Made by a program: the position numbers and the translations under genes. From Rostratula benghalensis (Eukaryota; Chordata; Aves; Charadriiformes; Rostratulidae), in NCBI GenBank assembly GCA_013399305.1, contig VXAI01000013.1, positions 8,544,196 through 8,608,195 on the forward strand: a stretch of DNA of 64,000 nucleotides. Reading direction: 5' to 3'. This document shows positions 37,890 through 50,635 of this stretch, piece by piece. The notes below the pieces were generated by a model that saw only the letters and a program-made list of their open reading frames with translations, did not search any database and was not told where the DNA came from. Numbering within the stretch: position 1 is the first letter of the stretch; each line of letters opens with the position of its first letter.

Positions 37890-40749
37890 GAAAGAGAGGG
37901 TGCATGCCAATGTTTTATTCTTCCCTGAATTTTTAGAAATGTTTCAGAAAAAAACTAGTGTATGGGACTGGGGATCCTTTTTTCCTTCTTGCAGGGCTCA
38001 TTTTGCTCATGATATTACTCATGATAACACAGGTCAACTCAACAGACTGTACCATGGTCATTCGGGTTGAGCACAAGGAACCTCCCTGTTTTGGGGAGCT
38101 TGCGTTACTCAGTACTGCCTGGGTATGGGTCTATAAGCAGCTGTGGAGGAATCCTGCCCCTTTGAAACTCATTAAACTTTGGTTTTAACTGGATCAAGGA
38201 CTTTGACCACTAGTTTTAAAAACTATTTCACCCAGGAGCCTTGTATTTCCTGTAAGAACACTGATGAATTTTGAGGAATTAATAAGTCTCTGTCATCACA
38301 ACATTTCAGCTCAGTCGTCTTGCAGAAGTAGACTTGTGACTTCAGTTTTCACAACACTGCAGCTTCCCACCGTCATTATTCAGATATTGGTGTGTCTAAA
38401 AACATTTCTGATGGTGATGCTCAATATATAGCACCTACTTTGTAATTCTTTCATGTGAGTTCAGTACAAGAGTTGGAGTAACTGGAAGGTAGATGTGAAG
38501 AGACAGGTGAATACACCAGCCTCATACTGCAGCTGAGTTAATGAACTGTATCCCCTGGTCTACCTGACCGAGTTCTAGGGGCTGATGGCATTTTATCTTT
38601 AAATTTTCCTGTAGAGGTTGATTAGGTATGGGTGTAAATAAGAACTTGTCCATACATCACAAAAAGTACAAGTCAAAGGTTTTTAAAAAGTCAGAAGTCC
38701 TTTCAGATTGGATGAGCTGTTATCAAAAAGACAATATGCACACACCCCCACTCCAATGAAGTAACTTGCAATAAAATGAAAAATAAATAACCAGCAATAC
38801 CCTGTTAAACCCATACAACTAAAACATTTTCCTTTTTTCCACCTATCCTAGAATTTAACCACTTCCTCTGATGAAATCCCTCTTGGTCCATTACTTCATT
38901 CCTTCACTTTCCCGGGTTTTTTTGCATGTTGCTCAAATGCTGCTGTTTTAAAACAATGACCCATTTCAGCATTATCTGGTATGTTCCATATCTTTATGGC
39001 ATTTTTGCACTTAGTTTTTCCTTCAAAATGGCAATCTTATGTAGCAGCTGATAGAGATTGCAAGTCCCTTGCTAATATTGGGGACAACAGTCAAGGTTTG
39101 TGTTGTGTTTCCTTATTCCTGTTAAATGTCAGATCACTACTTTCAACATTAATTTTAACTTTCACTAGATCGTTCTGACTTTCTTCATCAGAAAAATATC
39201 TTGTTATGCATGAATACTGTTTTAGAAGTGTGAATCTAGTTTCCTTCTCTGCATAGTATGAATCTACCAGTCTCCCAGGCAAACTGCGCTGAGAGCTACA
39301 GAAATCCCGCATCTCCAGTGTGTAAGATCTGAAGTTAGAATGCAAAACTCACTCTGAATTTGGAATATCCCCAAAGGTAGCCAGATCAGTTGCTGGAAAC
39401 AAAGGAAAAACTATGTGAAGAAGGGGGACTATGAAAGGATAAAAAAGTTAAGTTGAATGAGATAAAAATGATAATAATTCTGGTTGTCACAGAATGATTA
39501 ATTACAGATTTACTGTAAACCGTAGTAACTGGACTTGTGTTTGTTTACTTCATTTATGGTAACCTGAGTCTAAGGTCACATTCTTCAGCTGTGGTTGAAG
39601 TCAGATGTGGCTGGAAGAGGGACAGAAAGGTGGGGGGAGAAAGGGAAAGATGTCAGCAGACAAGAAAGATAGGAAATACACTTAGTCTTTTGGAACTTTA
39701 TCAAAGTCTAAGCCTCCTTCAAATATCACTTGTTTACAGTTTGGCATGGCAGGCACCAGCTCTGTTCTCAAAGTCAGCATTGTGTATCCTGCCTCCTTTA
39801 CTGGTGTTTCTCATAACCTGAAAAATGCTGGTGATTTGTTCCATTGTATAAAATGAGCCATTAGAAAGGGTTATCAATAGGCTCATGTGAACAATAATGA
39901 ATAAAAAATAGAAAACATGGGGAACAGAATTTTGCCTATCATGTTTTCTAAGGGCTTACAAGAGAGAATGCATGAACCTTGTTTTAATACGTCCACACCT
40001 GAAGAAAGCATTTTAGCTAAAATATCACCCTTGACCTTATTTTCTATTTCTAGTTTACATTGTAATCTTTTTTTTTTACTGCAACTGTTTGCAATGCTGT
40101 TGGTGTTGACAGATGTGAGCAATTTCCGATGCTGTTTGAACAAGATAGTCTGTGAAAGCTTGAACTTCTCCTTGAGCTCCTTAGTTTTTTATTCCAGTTT
40201 TTCTTTCTCTTCTTGCTATTCCTTTTTTTCCCCCCTTTCTGAAACTAATACAGTCCAAGCAGTTAAATATTTAGAAAGGCTAATTTTGGGGTGTATGCAA
40301 CATAAAAAACCAATACAAGGGCAATAGTGACAGTGTACTTACCCTTGGTTTTAATTTTCCTGTGGTGTTAACTTGAAACCTGAGGCAATTCTTGAGAAGT
40401 ACCAAAATATATCATATATTAGTATCAAACTTAAAATAAATTAATTACTAATTTTAAGAAAGAGTTGACTCAATATGGTAGACTAATAATGTGGAGCACT
40501 AGCTATAGCTTGTTACCATGTTCAGCACCCACCTTATAAACCGTATTTAAACAAGAAGCAGCCAAATAAGGAGAAAACCTTTTTTCTACCCCCCTACTCA
40601 CCCACCCCCTTTTCCTTCAATGCTGTCATGGTAGCCGGTCTTTTGGAGATTTTCTTTCATTCCTGTGATTAAATGGTGGAATGATGATTTGACCTCTTCA
40701 GGTCAGCTCATAACCCCCTTCCTTTTCCCCTCCCTCCTCCAAAGCACTA
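37890..40749. other. AT-rich non-coding DNA, no gene seen
   Basis: No gene is supported. The 136-codon plus frame at 39917-40327 is the longest here; it is rich in F, S and L, crosses T- and C-runs and has no recognisable domain, so I treat it as chance. C-rich stretches at 40589-40612 and 40715-40740 lie before the CR1 end. Confidence 0.55.
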
Positions 40750-40903
40750 GAGAGGTGGTTTAGTTTCCACCTCTGCAGACATTCAAAAGCCACCTGGACA
40801 AGGTCCTGTGCAACCTGCTCTAGGATACCTGCTTTGGAAAGGGGTTGAACTAGATAATCTCCAGAGGTCCCTTCCAATCCCATAACAGTCTGTGATTCTG
40901 TGA
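40750..40903 (+). mobile_element. CR1 LINE, 3' end fragment
   Basis: The end of an avian CR1 retrotransposon: 'gacattcaaaagccacctgga', 'cctgtgcaacctgctctagg', 'ttgaactagataatctccagag' and 'gtcccttccaatccc' appear in the right order, followed by the CR1 terminal octamer-type sequence TGTGATTCTGTGA. CR1 copies are nearly always 5'-truncated and lack a poly-A tail, as here. Only about 150 bases of the 3' region remain, with no reverse transcriptase coding part. Divergence is moderate, so it is not a recent insertion. It marks the host as a bird or close relative. Confidence 0.93.
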
Positions 40904-42742
40904 AACTGTTCCCACTGGTAAGTGTGTATGGCACTGAAGTATTAGTCCATACTCAGTATACACAGGGGTGGCAAAGAATAAAGACAAAACATCTGTGATT
41001 TGTGTGTGTTTCCAGGAAAAGGGTTATGGATGCTGAGTATCTCATGCTACTGCACTCAGTAACAAAATACTGCTCATGCTCTAACTGAGCAACATAAACA
41101 TTTATTAACATCCTTAATCCTATGCTCTTCTATTCTTCTGATATTTTGTGATGCAAAGGGTACAACCTATGCTGGAAACAGAGTCACTCTTTCTTCTCTC
41201 GTAATTTCTATTTTCGCTGTCTTACAGAGTGTTGCTCAGAGAATAGCCTATAGTTTGTAGACACACCTTTAATACAAGTTAAAATAATTCTCAAGTCTCA
41301 TTTAAGTCAGAAAAATAGGCTGGACTAAAATGGATCCAGGACTGAAGCAGCACACAATAAAACTGCATCCTTTTCCTTGGGCCTCACTAACCATTCATTC
41401 AGCAGTGCTGAGCATCGTTGCTCCTGTTTCTTATGTGCAGTTGCTAAAAAAAACATATTACCTGCTGTCTGTTCTGTATGTAACATACTGGCTTAGCAGA
41501 CATTAGTGCATAGTCTGTACAGCTTGGCCCAGGAAAAGAAGCAGTAAGATTTTAACGACAGAGTTTTTTTACAGAAATATTTGAGAGCTTGGTGTGTTAC
41601 GAAATATATGCAAGAATGTGGTGCTGCATGGCTTATAATGCCCTGAAGCAAGTTGTAAGCCTTATCAGCATCTTGGAAGATCAGAACTTTCCGTTTGGGT
41701 TTTGATTAATCAAATATATTATGAAATCTTTGCCATGCCTGATTTTTGAGAGAGTCTATTTTTGATATTAATATGTCTCTACAGATTAGATACAGATCAG
41801 TTGTTTCATGAAAATAATTCTCTTATCTCTTTTCTCTTGTACAAAAAAATATGTTTTTTAAAATAAAAAACATCAGATAAATATTTAAACACAGATTTCC
41901 TTCATGTGGGTGTCTCTTCCATGCTATTTCACTTATAAGTCTTTGTACAAATGAGACACTTTGAAATGTAGGCCGTTTAAGAGTCTCTAACTTTTGAAAC
42001 AATCACTAGAGGCCTGCAGACTGCTTCCTAGGAGGAGACAGCCAGTTGTATTTCACTCTGCATCTTTATGGCTGCGTGTTAGAAGCCTGAGTGTTAAACC
42101 ACGAATCTCATCCTATTAACCCAGTCATATAACCTTGAGCTATCCAGACCTGCAGATGACAACATGCAGTACCTCTAACGTGTATATCAGGCAGGGTGTG
42201 AGCTTTTTATCAAGTACAATTAATGTTTCAAAGTACCTGCATTAAACAGACAAGTATGCATAGTTTGACTCGAAAGCATCTACGGTAAATTTTCCAGTGT
42301 CAGAATAATAACATCAGTCACTTCTACCACTGTATTAAGGGTCTTTTGGTAATTACATTATAATCCTCTTTCATCCCTTTGGATAGAGCTAATGAACTTT
42401 TTTTTTCATTTCACTATACTGGAGAAAATGGGTATTTTAATGTTATAAATGTGCATATCAAAAAGGACTATCAAAATGAGTGGTCTCAAGTATTTTTCCA
42501 TTCTCTCTTTGTTTGTGATAGCTTAATAATATATTTGTTTTTTTAAAAAAAAAGATTGCACAAAAATGATCCTTTAGATAAAAGTGGACATTCAAGACCT
42601 AATATTTTAACTTGAAGAAGGATGCAGCTTTCCTCTTCAGAAAGCAGATTTGCTCCACAAGTGCAATCCTTTTCAAGCCAAATGGCAAAGCTCTTTACCA
42701 GGCAGGGCAGAGCTCCAGTCCTGCCAGCTGCCGAGCAGCCTG

Positions 42743-42758
42743 AGCTCCAGCTGGAGCT
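42743..42758. repeat. 16-bp perfect palindrome in GC-rich patch
   Basis: AGCTCCAGCTGGAGCT equals its own reverse complement and contains the E-box CAGCTG at its centre. It could be a binding site for bHLH dimers. A 16-base palindrome is expected about once by chance in a 64-kb window, so the find is mild. Confidence 0.9.
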
Positions 42759-43822
42759 GGCGGGGACCCAGCACCTTCCAGGATGGAGTCCTCAATGCAA
42801 AAGCACACCAGCTACTCTGATACCAGCGACCTTAAACGTTTTGGTCTATGGTGTCAATGATCCATGAACTAAGACAGATTTACAGTACACAAGTGACAGT
42901 AGCAGTTTAAGAAGAGTGAGTAAGGATGTTGTGTCAGCCTTCACTTTGACTCTCCTTGCTCACAATGTATACCTTAAACCCAGGGTTTCCTTATGTACTG
43001 CAAATGCTGGGTTTTTCTATTGAAGTCTCTTTTGTTTCTCTCTGTATAATCTAGCTTTGCAAATTTTTTTCCTGGCAAGTAATAATTTTGCTGAGTAAAC
43101 AATCAGTAATTTAGTAAGCATAGTAATTGTACTGACAGGTTTACAAAATCACTATTACACTCCCTCCTATATGAATATAAGAGGCACATTTAGGACATAC
43201 ACATGACCTGAGGCTTATGGATCAGTTGTGTGTGATGTCCCACATCTCTGCACAAAGAAAGATCATCAGCCTGGGGAGAGCAGGTGGACGCCCCTCAATT
43301 CTTAGTCCACAAGCCAGGCACATGGCCTGAAAAGTACTAGATATAGTACTCTCTTCTCGCACTACATTCCCTCATTCTTCTTTTTCAGGTCCTGCATCTT
43401 TAAAATTAACTTTTTTTTTTTTTTAAATAAAAGTTTGCACAGCGGCCATTTTCATTGCCTTTCTGTGAGCAGAGACCTCCTAAGCAAATAGGATTTGGGG
43501 GTTTTTGTTTGGTTTTTTTTTTTTGCTTTGCTCTTGTCATGTTTAGTCCCCTTGCTCCTAGAAGACATGAGAGTGGTGGAAGAGGGCTTTCACATCTGGA
43601 ACTATGGGGTTACTTCTATGCAGAGCTTGAATTCAGCAACATTTCTCTGTTGGGACTGCCTGCCACCCCGGGCTTGCTCCTACCAAGTGCTGAGGACCCC
43701 AGTGGAGGTTTGGGAGGGGGAACATCTGAATGCAAATCACATCTGGCCTCCTCCACAGTCCCTTCCTGAGTCTCCCCTTACCACTGTCCTGCTGTTTCTC
43801 TCCCATACACATAAATAGTGCA

Positions 43823-43848
43823 CATGCATGCACACACACACATACACA
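43823..43848 (+). repeat. short CA-rich microsatellite
   Basis: An imperfect run of CA dinucleotides with ATGCATG interruptions. Confidence 0.85.
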
Positions 43849-43930
43849 GAGACATGCAGTACCATGTAAATGAGTGGATAGCCTGGAGGTAAATGACTCC
43901 TCTTAAAGTGTTTTTTTTTTTAAGATATTA

Positions 43931-43996
43931 TCATAGAATCATGGAATTGTTTTGGTTGGAAAATACATTTAAGATCATCGAGTCCAATGGTTTCCA
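43931..43996 (-). mobile_element. CR1 LINE, 3' end fragment
   Basis: On the plus strand the text begins 'tcatagaatcatggaattg', continues 'ttttggttggaaaatacattt' and ends 'aagatcatcgagtccaatgg'. This is the reverse complement of the CR1 3' terminus with its ATTCTATGA-type end. Only about 65 bases survive, all from the extreme 3' end. It lies opposite in strand to the copy at 40750. Confidence 0.9.
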
Positions 43997-45329
43997 GTGT
44001 ACATACTGTAAATCCATGTTTATGCAGGCAACAGATGTACAAATTCCTATCCCTTTTCTGTACTCTGAAAGAAAAGCAGATAATTTTTTGACACGGAGTT
44101 GGCAGACAGATAAACAGCCCCAATTTAAAAATACATAAGATGATGAATAGAGTTTCAGAAATGCAACAGAGTTTATATTGTTAATTCTTACTGTGTCTGA
44201 ATAGTGATGAAAGGAACAGTACCAGAACTCAAGGATATGATGAATAAGAAAGAGCAAAATGACAACCAAAGGCCCTGGTGACCAGAAAACAAGCTACAGT
44301 TTGTCCCCCAGAGAGAGACAGTGATGGGTTGAACTTGCCATTAGAGGGAAGATTAAGTGTCCTTGGTTCCTCAGTTAGTTAATTATACACTCAAATCTTC
44401 CCAGTATATCACATAAACCAGGCATTTTGCTTTTGAATATCTGTATACTGACTACTTGGATTGCTTATTGGTTATTTCTCTTGACAACTCAAACCTGAAC
44501 ATTAAATCCCATTGGCAACAACTATCTGTCAAGAGCAAAAAAAATAAGATTTGTGTATTTAGTTTTCATTATAGAAGTGCTTGTAGTTGAAAAAATATGT
44601 ACCTGTCAAGTTTTCGACATCTCGCTGGGGATGCAAGCAATGCTGTTGTGATTTCAAAACCTGGCTGACAAATTCACGTTCCAGTAGTAAAGACAAATCA
44701 AGGTTTTTTTCCTTTTTTCTTTTTTTTTCTCTTTTTGCTTTTTTCACCGCTTTGACAGTCATACATAACAATTTGAGACCTAAGTGGCACTTTGATGCAC
44801 TATTCCATTATTAAGTGGTATAGTCACTATAGAATAGATGACGGGCCTGTACTCAAGGCATTGTGAATTAAACAGCTTTCAACAATGGAGGAAATTGAAT
44901 GGCCTAAAGAATTCTGAAACATAAAAAAATAATGATTAAAAATGTGTTTCAGAATCAGCAAGGCATATAATTTAAACTAATGTCAGGTACTGAAATTCAA
45001 ACTGAAGAAAACAAAGTATATTTTTGAAGAATCTTTAAAGTTCAGAGGAAACATTAAATAATTTGCAAACACCGCTAAACCCACAATTATGAATTTTAAA
45101 TATGACTCTTGGATGAATCTTAGAAAATTAGCATGACATAAAAAATCCTGCCTAAAATTTGTGCTATGAAGTCGTAAAGCCTTTTTCATTTGACAGTACC
45201 TCGACAATATATTAATTGACTAGTTTTGTACTGGCATTTCCTTGTGCCTAAAGGTAGAGTTTTCAACTAGAGTAACATTGACTTTAAGTACTTAAATTAA
45301 TTCTTTTGTCAATAACTCTACAGCTAATC
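43997..45329. other. AT-rich non-coding DNA, no gene seen
   Basis: No gene. The overlapping frames of 67 to 112 codons at 43893-44269 run through or next to the CR1 end and are not recognisable. A T-rich tract with C breaks is at 44704-44745. Confidence 0.55.
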
Positions 45330-45480
45330 AATACACCTGGAATTAAACAACAGTTTTTGGCCAGAAGGCATGCTAATCCCCGGTCTCTTTTTGTTACGAT
45401 TCATTAATCATTCAGCCACTCCCAATGAAATTATTTCCCTTTTCCCTTTTCGAAGCAGACAGTTTAATACGCCAAATATC
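45330..45480. promoter_or_regulatory. candidate conserved non-coding element
   Basis: Complex sequence with 'gcatgctaatccccggtct', 'gattcattaatcattcagcc' and 'tttaatacgccaaatatccc'. The TAATCC, TAATCA and ATTAA cores are homeobox-like. Unverified appearance-based call. Confidence 0.2.
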
Positions 45481-46289
45481 CCACAATGGCAAGTAGAATG
45501 AGGAAAACCAAAGAAAGGTTTCCAAAATTAGTTTTTCACTGAGAAAATAGAAATTCAAAAGCTACGTTGATAACAATTCATGCTATATTTTTAGTTAATA
45601 AAATGTAAGTAGATATTTTTTCTTATTAAGATAAAAAACAAAAATGTAATACTTGTTATACCCTAGAGCATAATTGGTCATATATTATCTTTTGTTTTTA
45701 TGATTATTAAAGGCTAAGAAATTACTTTTCAAACATTGATCCAGTGAGATTACTGGGGAAAAAAGACACCAAGCAATGAAAATTCTATTAATCCACAAAG
45801 TTCTAAAATATTTGCTACAATACTTATCTCTCTGCAGTTCTGACAACTATATCAAACTGATCTCTATCTCTGAATAGGATGTGGATTACAATTTCAGTGC
45901 TTAGTACTCCAAATCTTTTTTTTTTTCCTTATTCCACACTAGAAAAACAAAATTGAATTATTCCTTTATCCTTTTCAACTGGTAATCCTACAAAGCACGC
46001 AAAGCCACATTAGGAATGTGGTGTACTTTATAAGATGGCATAGGGTATGGATTGTATCTGCGGTCAGAAAAATAAAAATAAAACATACCTTTGGATTTTG
46101 GTATGATATGTTAAAAAGATAAGGTTAATTTGAGTGAGTTACTAAAAAAGATTTCATCAATATCCTACTTTTTCATTCTGAGGCACTAAGGGAGCAAAAA
46201 AGAAATGTAATTATGAGAAATAAAATAAGGATTTTCTTAGTTACAATTCCTGGCCCTTCACTGATTGCAGTAAATTATAAATTATGCAG

Positions 46290-47620
46290 TCAATGTAGGC
46301 CAACAAAAGAAGACATCTTCAAATCTCAGTCAAAGGTAATTACTTAAGTCGGCTGAATGTTCCCTTTTCATAGAGTGTGATCTCTCTTTGACAGCTCACA
46401 CTGACAGATGACCTTCTCAGCGACGTTCTTATCCTTCGGATCATGAGCAGTGTGCCTCTCTCCCTGAATATCTCTATATATTTGTGACACTAAGCTTTCA
46501 AATACAGCTATTGACAAATCAGAACATCAGTCTAAGTGCTGGTCTTCCTATCACTCACAATAAAGTAGCTATCACTTGTGGTGTTGTAGAGCAAGCACAT
46601 CTCTGAAAAATGAGTTCTCACCAAGTGCTAATTTGACACAGCTCGCTTGCCTTCCCATAATTGCTCTGTCATTGTCAGTTGGCAGTTCGGGCTCATTCCT
46701 GGAAGCTGTGCCGTACAATTGGATACAATTACTCCCATTTACCACCACTATTATGCCACTGATGTTGCCCAGTCCGCATATTGACATGCCTCATTAAACT
46801 TGGATGCAGGCCATTAATGAACATTGTTAGCATTTCTCTTAAACTTTTTGCCTCTAATAAACAGTCAGTGTTCCATGAAGGAGCACTGCCATCCTTGTGA
46901 TATGATATTTATTATCTTATGGGGGAAGGGGACTCTGCAAATGGAAACTATCCAGATGCTGTGAGAGAGATATATGGTTAGATCAGTGGAGAATAGCCCT
47001 GATCAGGAGGACCTTTTCCATCAGGGGCATCCTACCATTAACCAAATGACCTCTCCTATCCAAGAGAAGACAGGAAGGATAAACACGATAACCTCGGGGC
47101 GGCCCAGTCGCTGCAGGTTTCTCAAGGTAGCCCGGGCTCCCGCTGCTCCCCTCAGCCCCCTCCTACCCCCAGGTGGTGCTGCGGGACGCGGCAAAGAGCA
47201 TTTTGCCCTGGGTCCTCAATCCATTATGTCCAGCCACTCCGACGCGCATTTTTATTCAGAGATAATTATGTGTTGATCAGAGAAGTCAGCGGCTGTCACC
47301 CATATGGCAGGCACACCTGCAGTGTGACATAGGTGGTAACGATGGCATGCTCTTGAGCTGTCATGACAGGGACAGGGACTTTATTATGTATATGTCACCA
47401 TTTCTCTTAGGGAAATTATCCTTTTCCGCACAATGACAATAATGAACCTTACAACACTTTCATAAACCCTGTTTCCAGGCCCTTTCCTTGACCTTCATTA
47501 AAACTCTGACTAGCAAATTCAGTGCTTTACGAACAAAATGCAAACTTTCCAAGCAGGTGTAAGTGAGCTTTTGGAGTTTCTTTTTAACAGTTTTACACCA
47601 TGTGACCACTTGGATAGTCA
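46290..47620. promoter_or_regulatory. candidate conserved non-coding (enhancer-like) block
   Basis: This is the most enhancer-like block in the window. It has no simple repeats or transposons for more than a kilobase. It is dense in homeobox-type cores (ATAATTG near 46658, CCATTAATG near 46812, ATAATTATG near 47264), TGACA/TGTCA sites, E-boxes such as CATATG and CACCTG near 47301-47320, and SOX-like ACAAT. It includes a small CpG-rich patch at 47093-47250. No open frame of note crosses it; the longest is 100 codons (46974-47276). The texture resembles the deeply conserved elements of vertebrate gene deserts. It cannot be confirmed without alignment. Confidence 0.35.
47093..47250. other. local CpG-rich patch
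   Basis: About a dozen CpGs lie within 160 bases, for example in 'cggggcggcccagtcg', 'gcgggacgcggc' and 'ccgacgcgc', against a CpG-poor background. It is too short for a standard CpG island. It may be the core of an enhancer, an alternative first exon, or a small unmethylated element. Confidence 0.6.
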
Positions 47621-50540
47621 ATGACCCTGCAGAGCGCATCCTACTCTTTCAGCAGGGCAATAACCACATAGAGAAAGACTAGGACGAGGACTAGCCAGCT
47701 TTTAACTGCTGAAAATTTTGTTTGGTCTTGCTTTTGCACTGAAAACCATGTTATAAGGAGAAATTTTGTATCTTTGAGTGTTAAAGGGAACCCTTCTATC
47801 GATTATAATGTGGAATTGCATTGTTCTAGAATTTCTCTCGCTTATTCTTTTTGCTGTCTTTGCTTCATTCTTTACTCATTTCCTTCTGCTGTTTGGTTCG
47901 TGGCACAACAGAAAGTCTCTGTGGAACTGAAACCAAAGAACAGACAGAAAGGCATTTTGTATCCAGAGAGAAGGAAGAAGAAAGAAAAGGAAGTGAGCTT
48001 CTGCTATTTCTCTCAGGCATCTGCAAAAGCCGTATCTGACAATCAAAAGGGGAAACTGAAAAACTCCCATATGCATGTATGTTGTTTAGATGTTTTGTAA
48101 TTTTAATGCAGACCACTTAATTATTTTGTTCTCAGTTAAAAATTAAAGATGAAGGCATTAGGAAATTGTAAAGCAAATTGGTGCTACAGAGTCTTCTTAG
48201 CAACTAGCCTTTTTTTTAAAGCTTCAAAAGTTTGAATACGCAGTTTAAGTCGGCATTCTTCACCTTTGGGTTACCTTTCATACAGATATTCATGTGTGAA
48301 TGCACATGTGTGTTATGCCTGCTTGCTGTGGTTGTGCTTAACATATTTCTCCCGTTTTGATACATACAAATCTACTTTCTGCAGCATTATTTCAATAGCA
48401 ATAGAGTACTTCAGAGTAGAAGTAATTTCTTACAAGTGAATGCTGTCTATCTGTCTAGAGAGAATTGAGGAACCAGAGAATTTATCTTTAAATTTACATT
48501 TTAACTTGAAATGGCTTTAGCAAAAGTTGCTAGCAGAAAAAAATGTAAAATTTGGGACAATTGCAAACTTATGAACTTTTTTAGTCCCTTTTAAATATAA
48601 ATATTGTACTGTTGAAAGTGCTTGTGGGACATGTATATGAATTCTGGAATAACATCTTTGGTTCAGCTGTGGTCTAAATAACTATGTAGAATGCAGAACT
48701 TCATCAAATATATGTGAAAATTTTAACTGAATAAGCCCATTTTTTGTAATACTTAGTGGCTTACTATTTTGTTCACATTGATTTGAATAATTTTCTCCAT
48801 GATGACCTCAAATTACTCAAATATTAAGACTAGAAGATGAGTTTGGGGTTCTCAGCTGTATTTCTAAAGAGTTATACTTTATTTAATTGATTAACCATCA
48901 CAATTAAAAATAATAATATCATGTTGCTACATTTAAAAATTGAAACATACAATACCACATCAGCCACTGAAGTCTCTAATCTTCCTGTTGGTGTCCTGGT
49001 CAGTATTTTAAGAGGTTGTACAAGTACTGCACTCTCACTGGAGACAAGAAAATAAATAGAATATTTCAGGCAACCGAAGATTCATTAAAATATAAGTCAC
49101 CCAAAAATAATTATCAGAGCTGAAACTGCTCAGGATATAGAAGATAACTGTTTTGAGAAACAAAAAAGGATTTGTGAAACAAGATTGGTCAAATCCCCAT
49201 TTACTTCCAGAAATAGCAGCACATGTAGCCTCGTGCTAACTACCAGTGTACTTGCCTGTCTTATACTGCCCAAAACATATACATAACTGAGAAACGAATA
49301 TGCAAAGTCTTTCCATCTTCCATTCAGCCATTAATCAAAACCCATTTAATTAATTTGATACAATCAGATTGCAGAATAGAATAATACAGTTGCAGAAAGG
49401 ATTATTTGCTCATCAGGTTTTAGATGTGGACGTGATATTAAAAGTAGGCAGTGAAGCAATTTTTTTCCAAACTTTTTTTTTGAGATAAAAGTAGGATATT
49501 TGCTACCTAAGAGAGAAAGAGTTCCGTCTTGTGATGATGAAATTTTGCCTTTTATGAATTTGATCACTGTTCTTCAGTCTTACGACTGAAAATTCTCAAT
49601 AACTATCTAGTTATTATCTAGGGTGCAGAAAGATTGAGTGATAACAAAAATAAAAATTAAAAAATATGTGTTATTCTTCTCTTCCTATGTGAATAGGAAT
49701 GTATGACATGACAAAAAACCACGAGTCATAGAGTCCCATCCTGCATATAGAAGATCATGACACAATAAATTATCTGAGTGTACTTCTACTTTCAGTTTTT
49801 CTGTGGACCACACAGCACCCATCTATCTCCTAAGCACCTGTTAATGGTCGAGAGCCAAAAAATCAGAATGCTTTAGAACTTCGGAGTCACAAGAAAAGAA
49901 GAGAAACCAAGGAAGCCATAGTCTCCTGTTTTTTTTTGCCAGAAGAACTCCACTCAGGGACAACACTTTCAGTCTCCCAAATAGTGGGTTGCAGACTTCA
50001 TTAGGAACTTCTAAATCAGACAGTAGGAAGTTCTGGGGGAAAACACACCAGAGAGTTACCACAGGAAAAGGAAAAGGAAAAGAACTACTCTCAGGAGTGT
50101 GCTTGAGCAACAAATGCAGTGACAGCTAGGCTCCTGCTCTTTAAAAGTTGATATAGCACGACAAGAGACGCTGACGTCTGTTAGCAGGGTTTCAGTTCCT
50201 AATGCAGCAGCTGCTATGAGTGGGATCTAGGGTGGGCTATAAACAGTGGCTCAGGGAATTAATGAAATTGCAACAGAGCAAACTTATTATTAGGGGAAAG
50301 GACTAAACAGAGTTCTGTGAATTTCTATAATTACAGCTCTACATATCCTGGGTTTGCTTCTTCTACTGCTCTAGATCCAGCTTCAGATTTATTCCTAAAA
50401 AAAGAATAAAGTTTGCCAGAGCAAGCTCTACAGCATGTGCTTACTTCCTTTGGAAAAATAAATGTGTGACAGCCATAATTCACTTTTTAGTTTTCAACAA
50501 AATGTTTGAATGCTGTGGTGCTGACCCCAGTATAAAATTC
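47621..50540. other. AT-rich non-coding DNA, no gene seen
   Basis: No gene. The 108-codon plus frame at 47774-48100 has no recognisable domain. From 48480 to 49700 the DNA is very AT-rich. A (GGAAAA)3 run is near 50065-50082. Confidence 0.55.
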
Positions 50541-50635
50541 AGGATAGGATAGGGTAGGATAGGATAGGATAGGATAGAATAGGATAGGATAGGATAGGAT
50601 AGGATAGGATAGGATAGGATAGGATAGGATAGGAG
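50541..50635 (+). repeat. (AGGAT)19 microsatellite
   Basis: Nineteen tandem five-base units, perfect except AGGGT at 50551-50555, AGAAT at 50576-50580 and the last unit AGGAG. The phase is unbroken, so the tract has grown by unit gain with a few point changes. Confidence 0.97.

Larger units (their letters stand above)
40904..43930. other. non-coding DNA, no gene seen
   Basis: No gene. A short GC-rich patch at 42690-42790 includes a 16-base perfect palindrome (listed separately) and an 81-codon open frame without a recognisable domain. Simple T runs are at 43411-43424 and 43508-43524. A short CA run is at 43823-43848. Confidence 0.55.

Noticed and set aside
39917..40327. 136-codon plus-strand frame
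   Set aside because: Rich in F, S and L, crosses homopolymer runs, no recognisable domain, no splice or promoter context. Probably chance.
47774..48100. 108-codon plus-strand frame with a hydrophobic start
   Set aside because: Overlapping open frames on both strands, no known family, lysine-rich low-complexity middle part.
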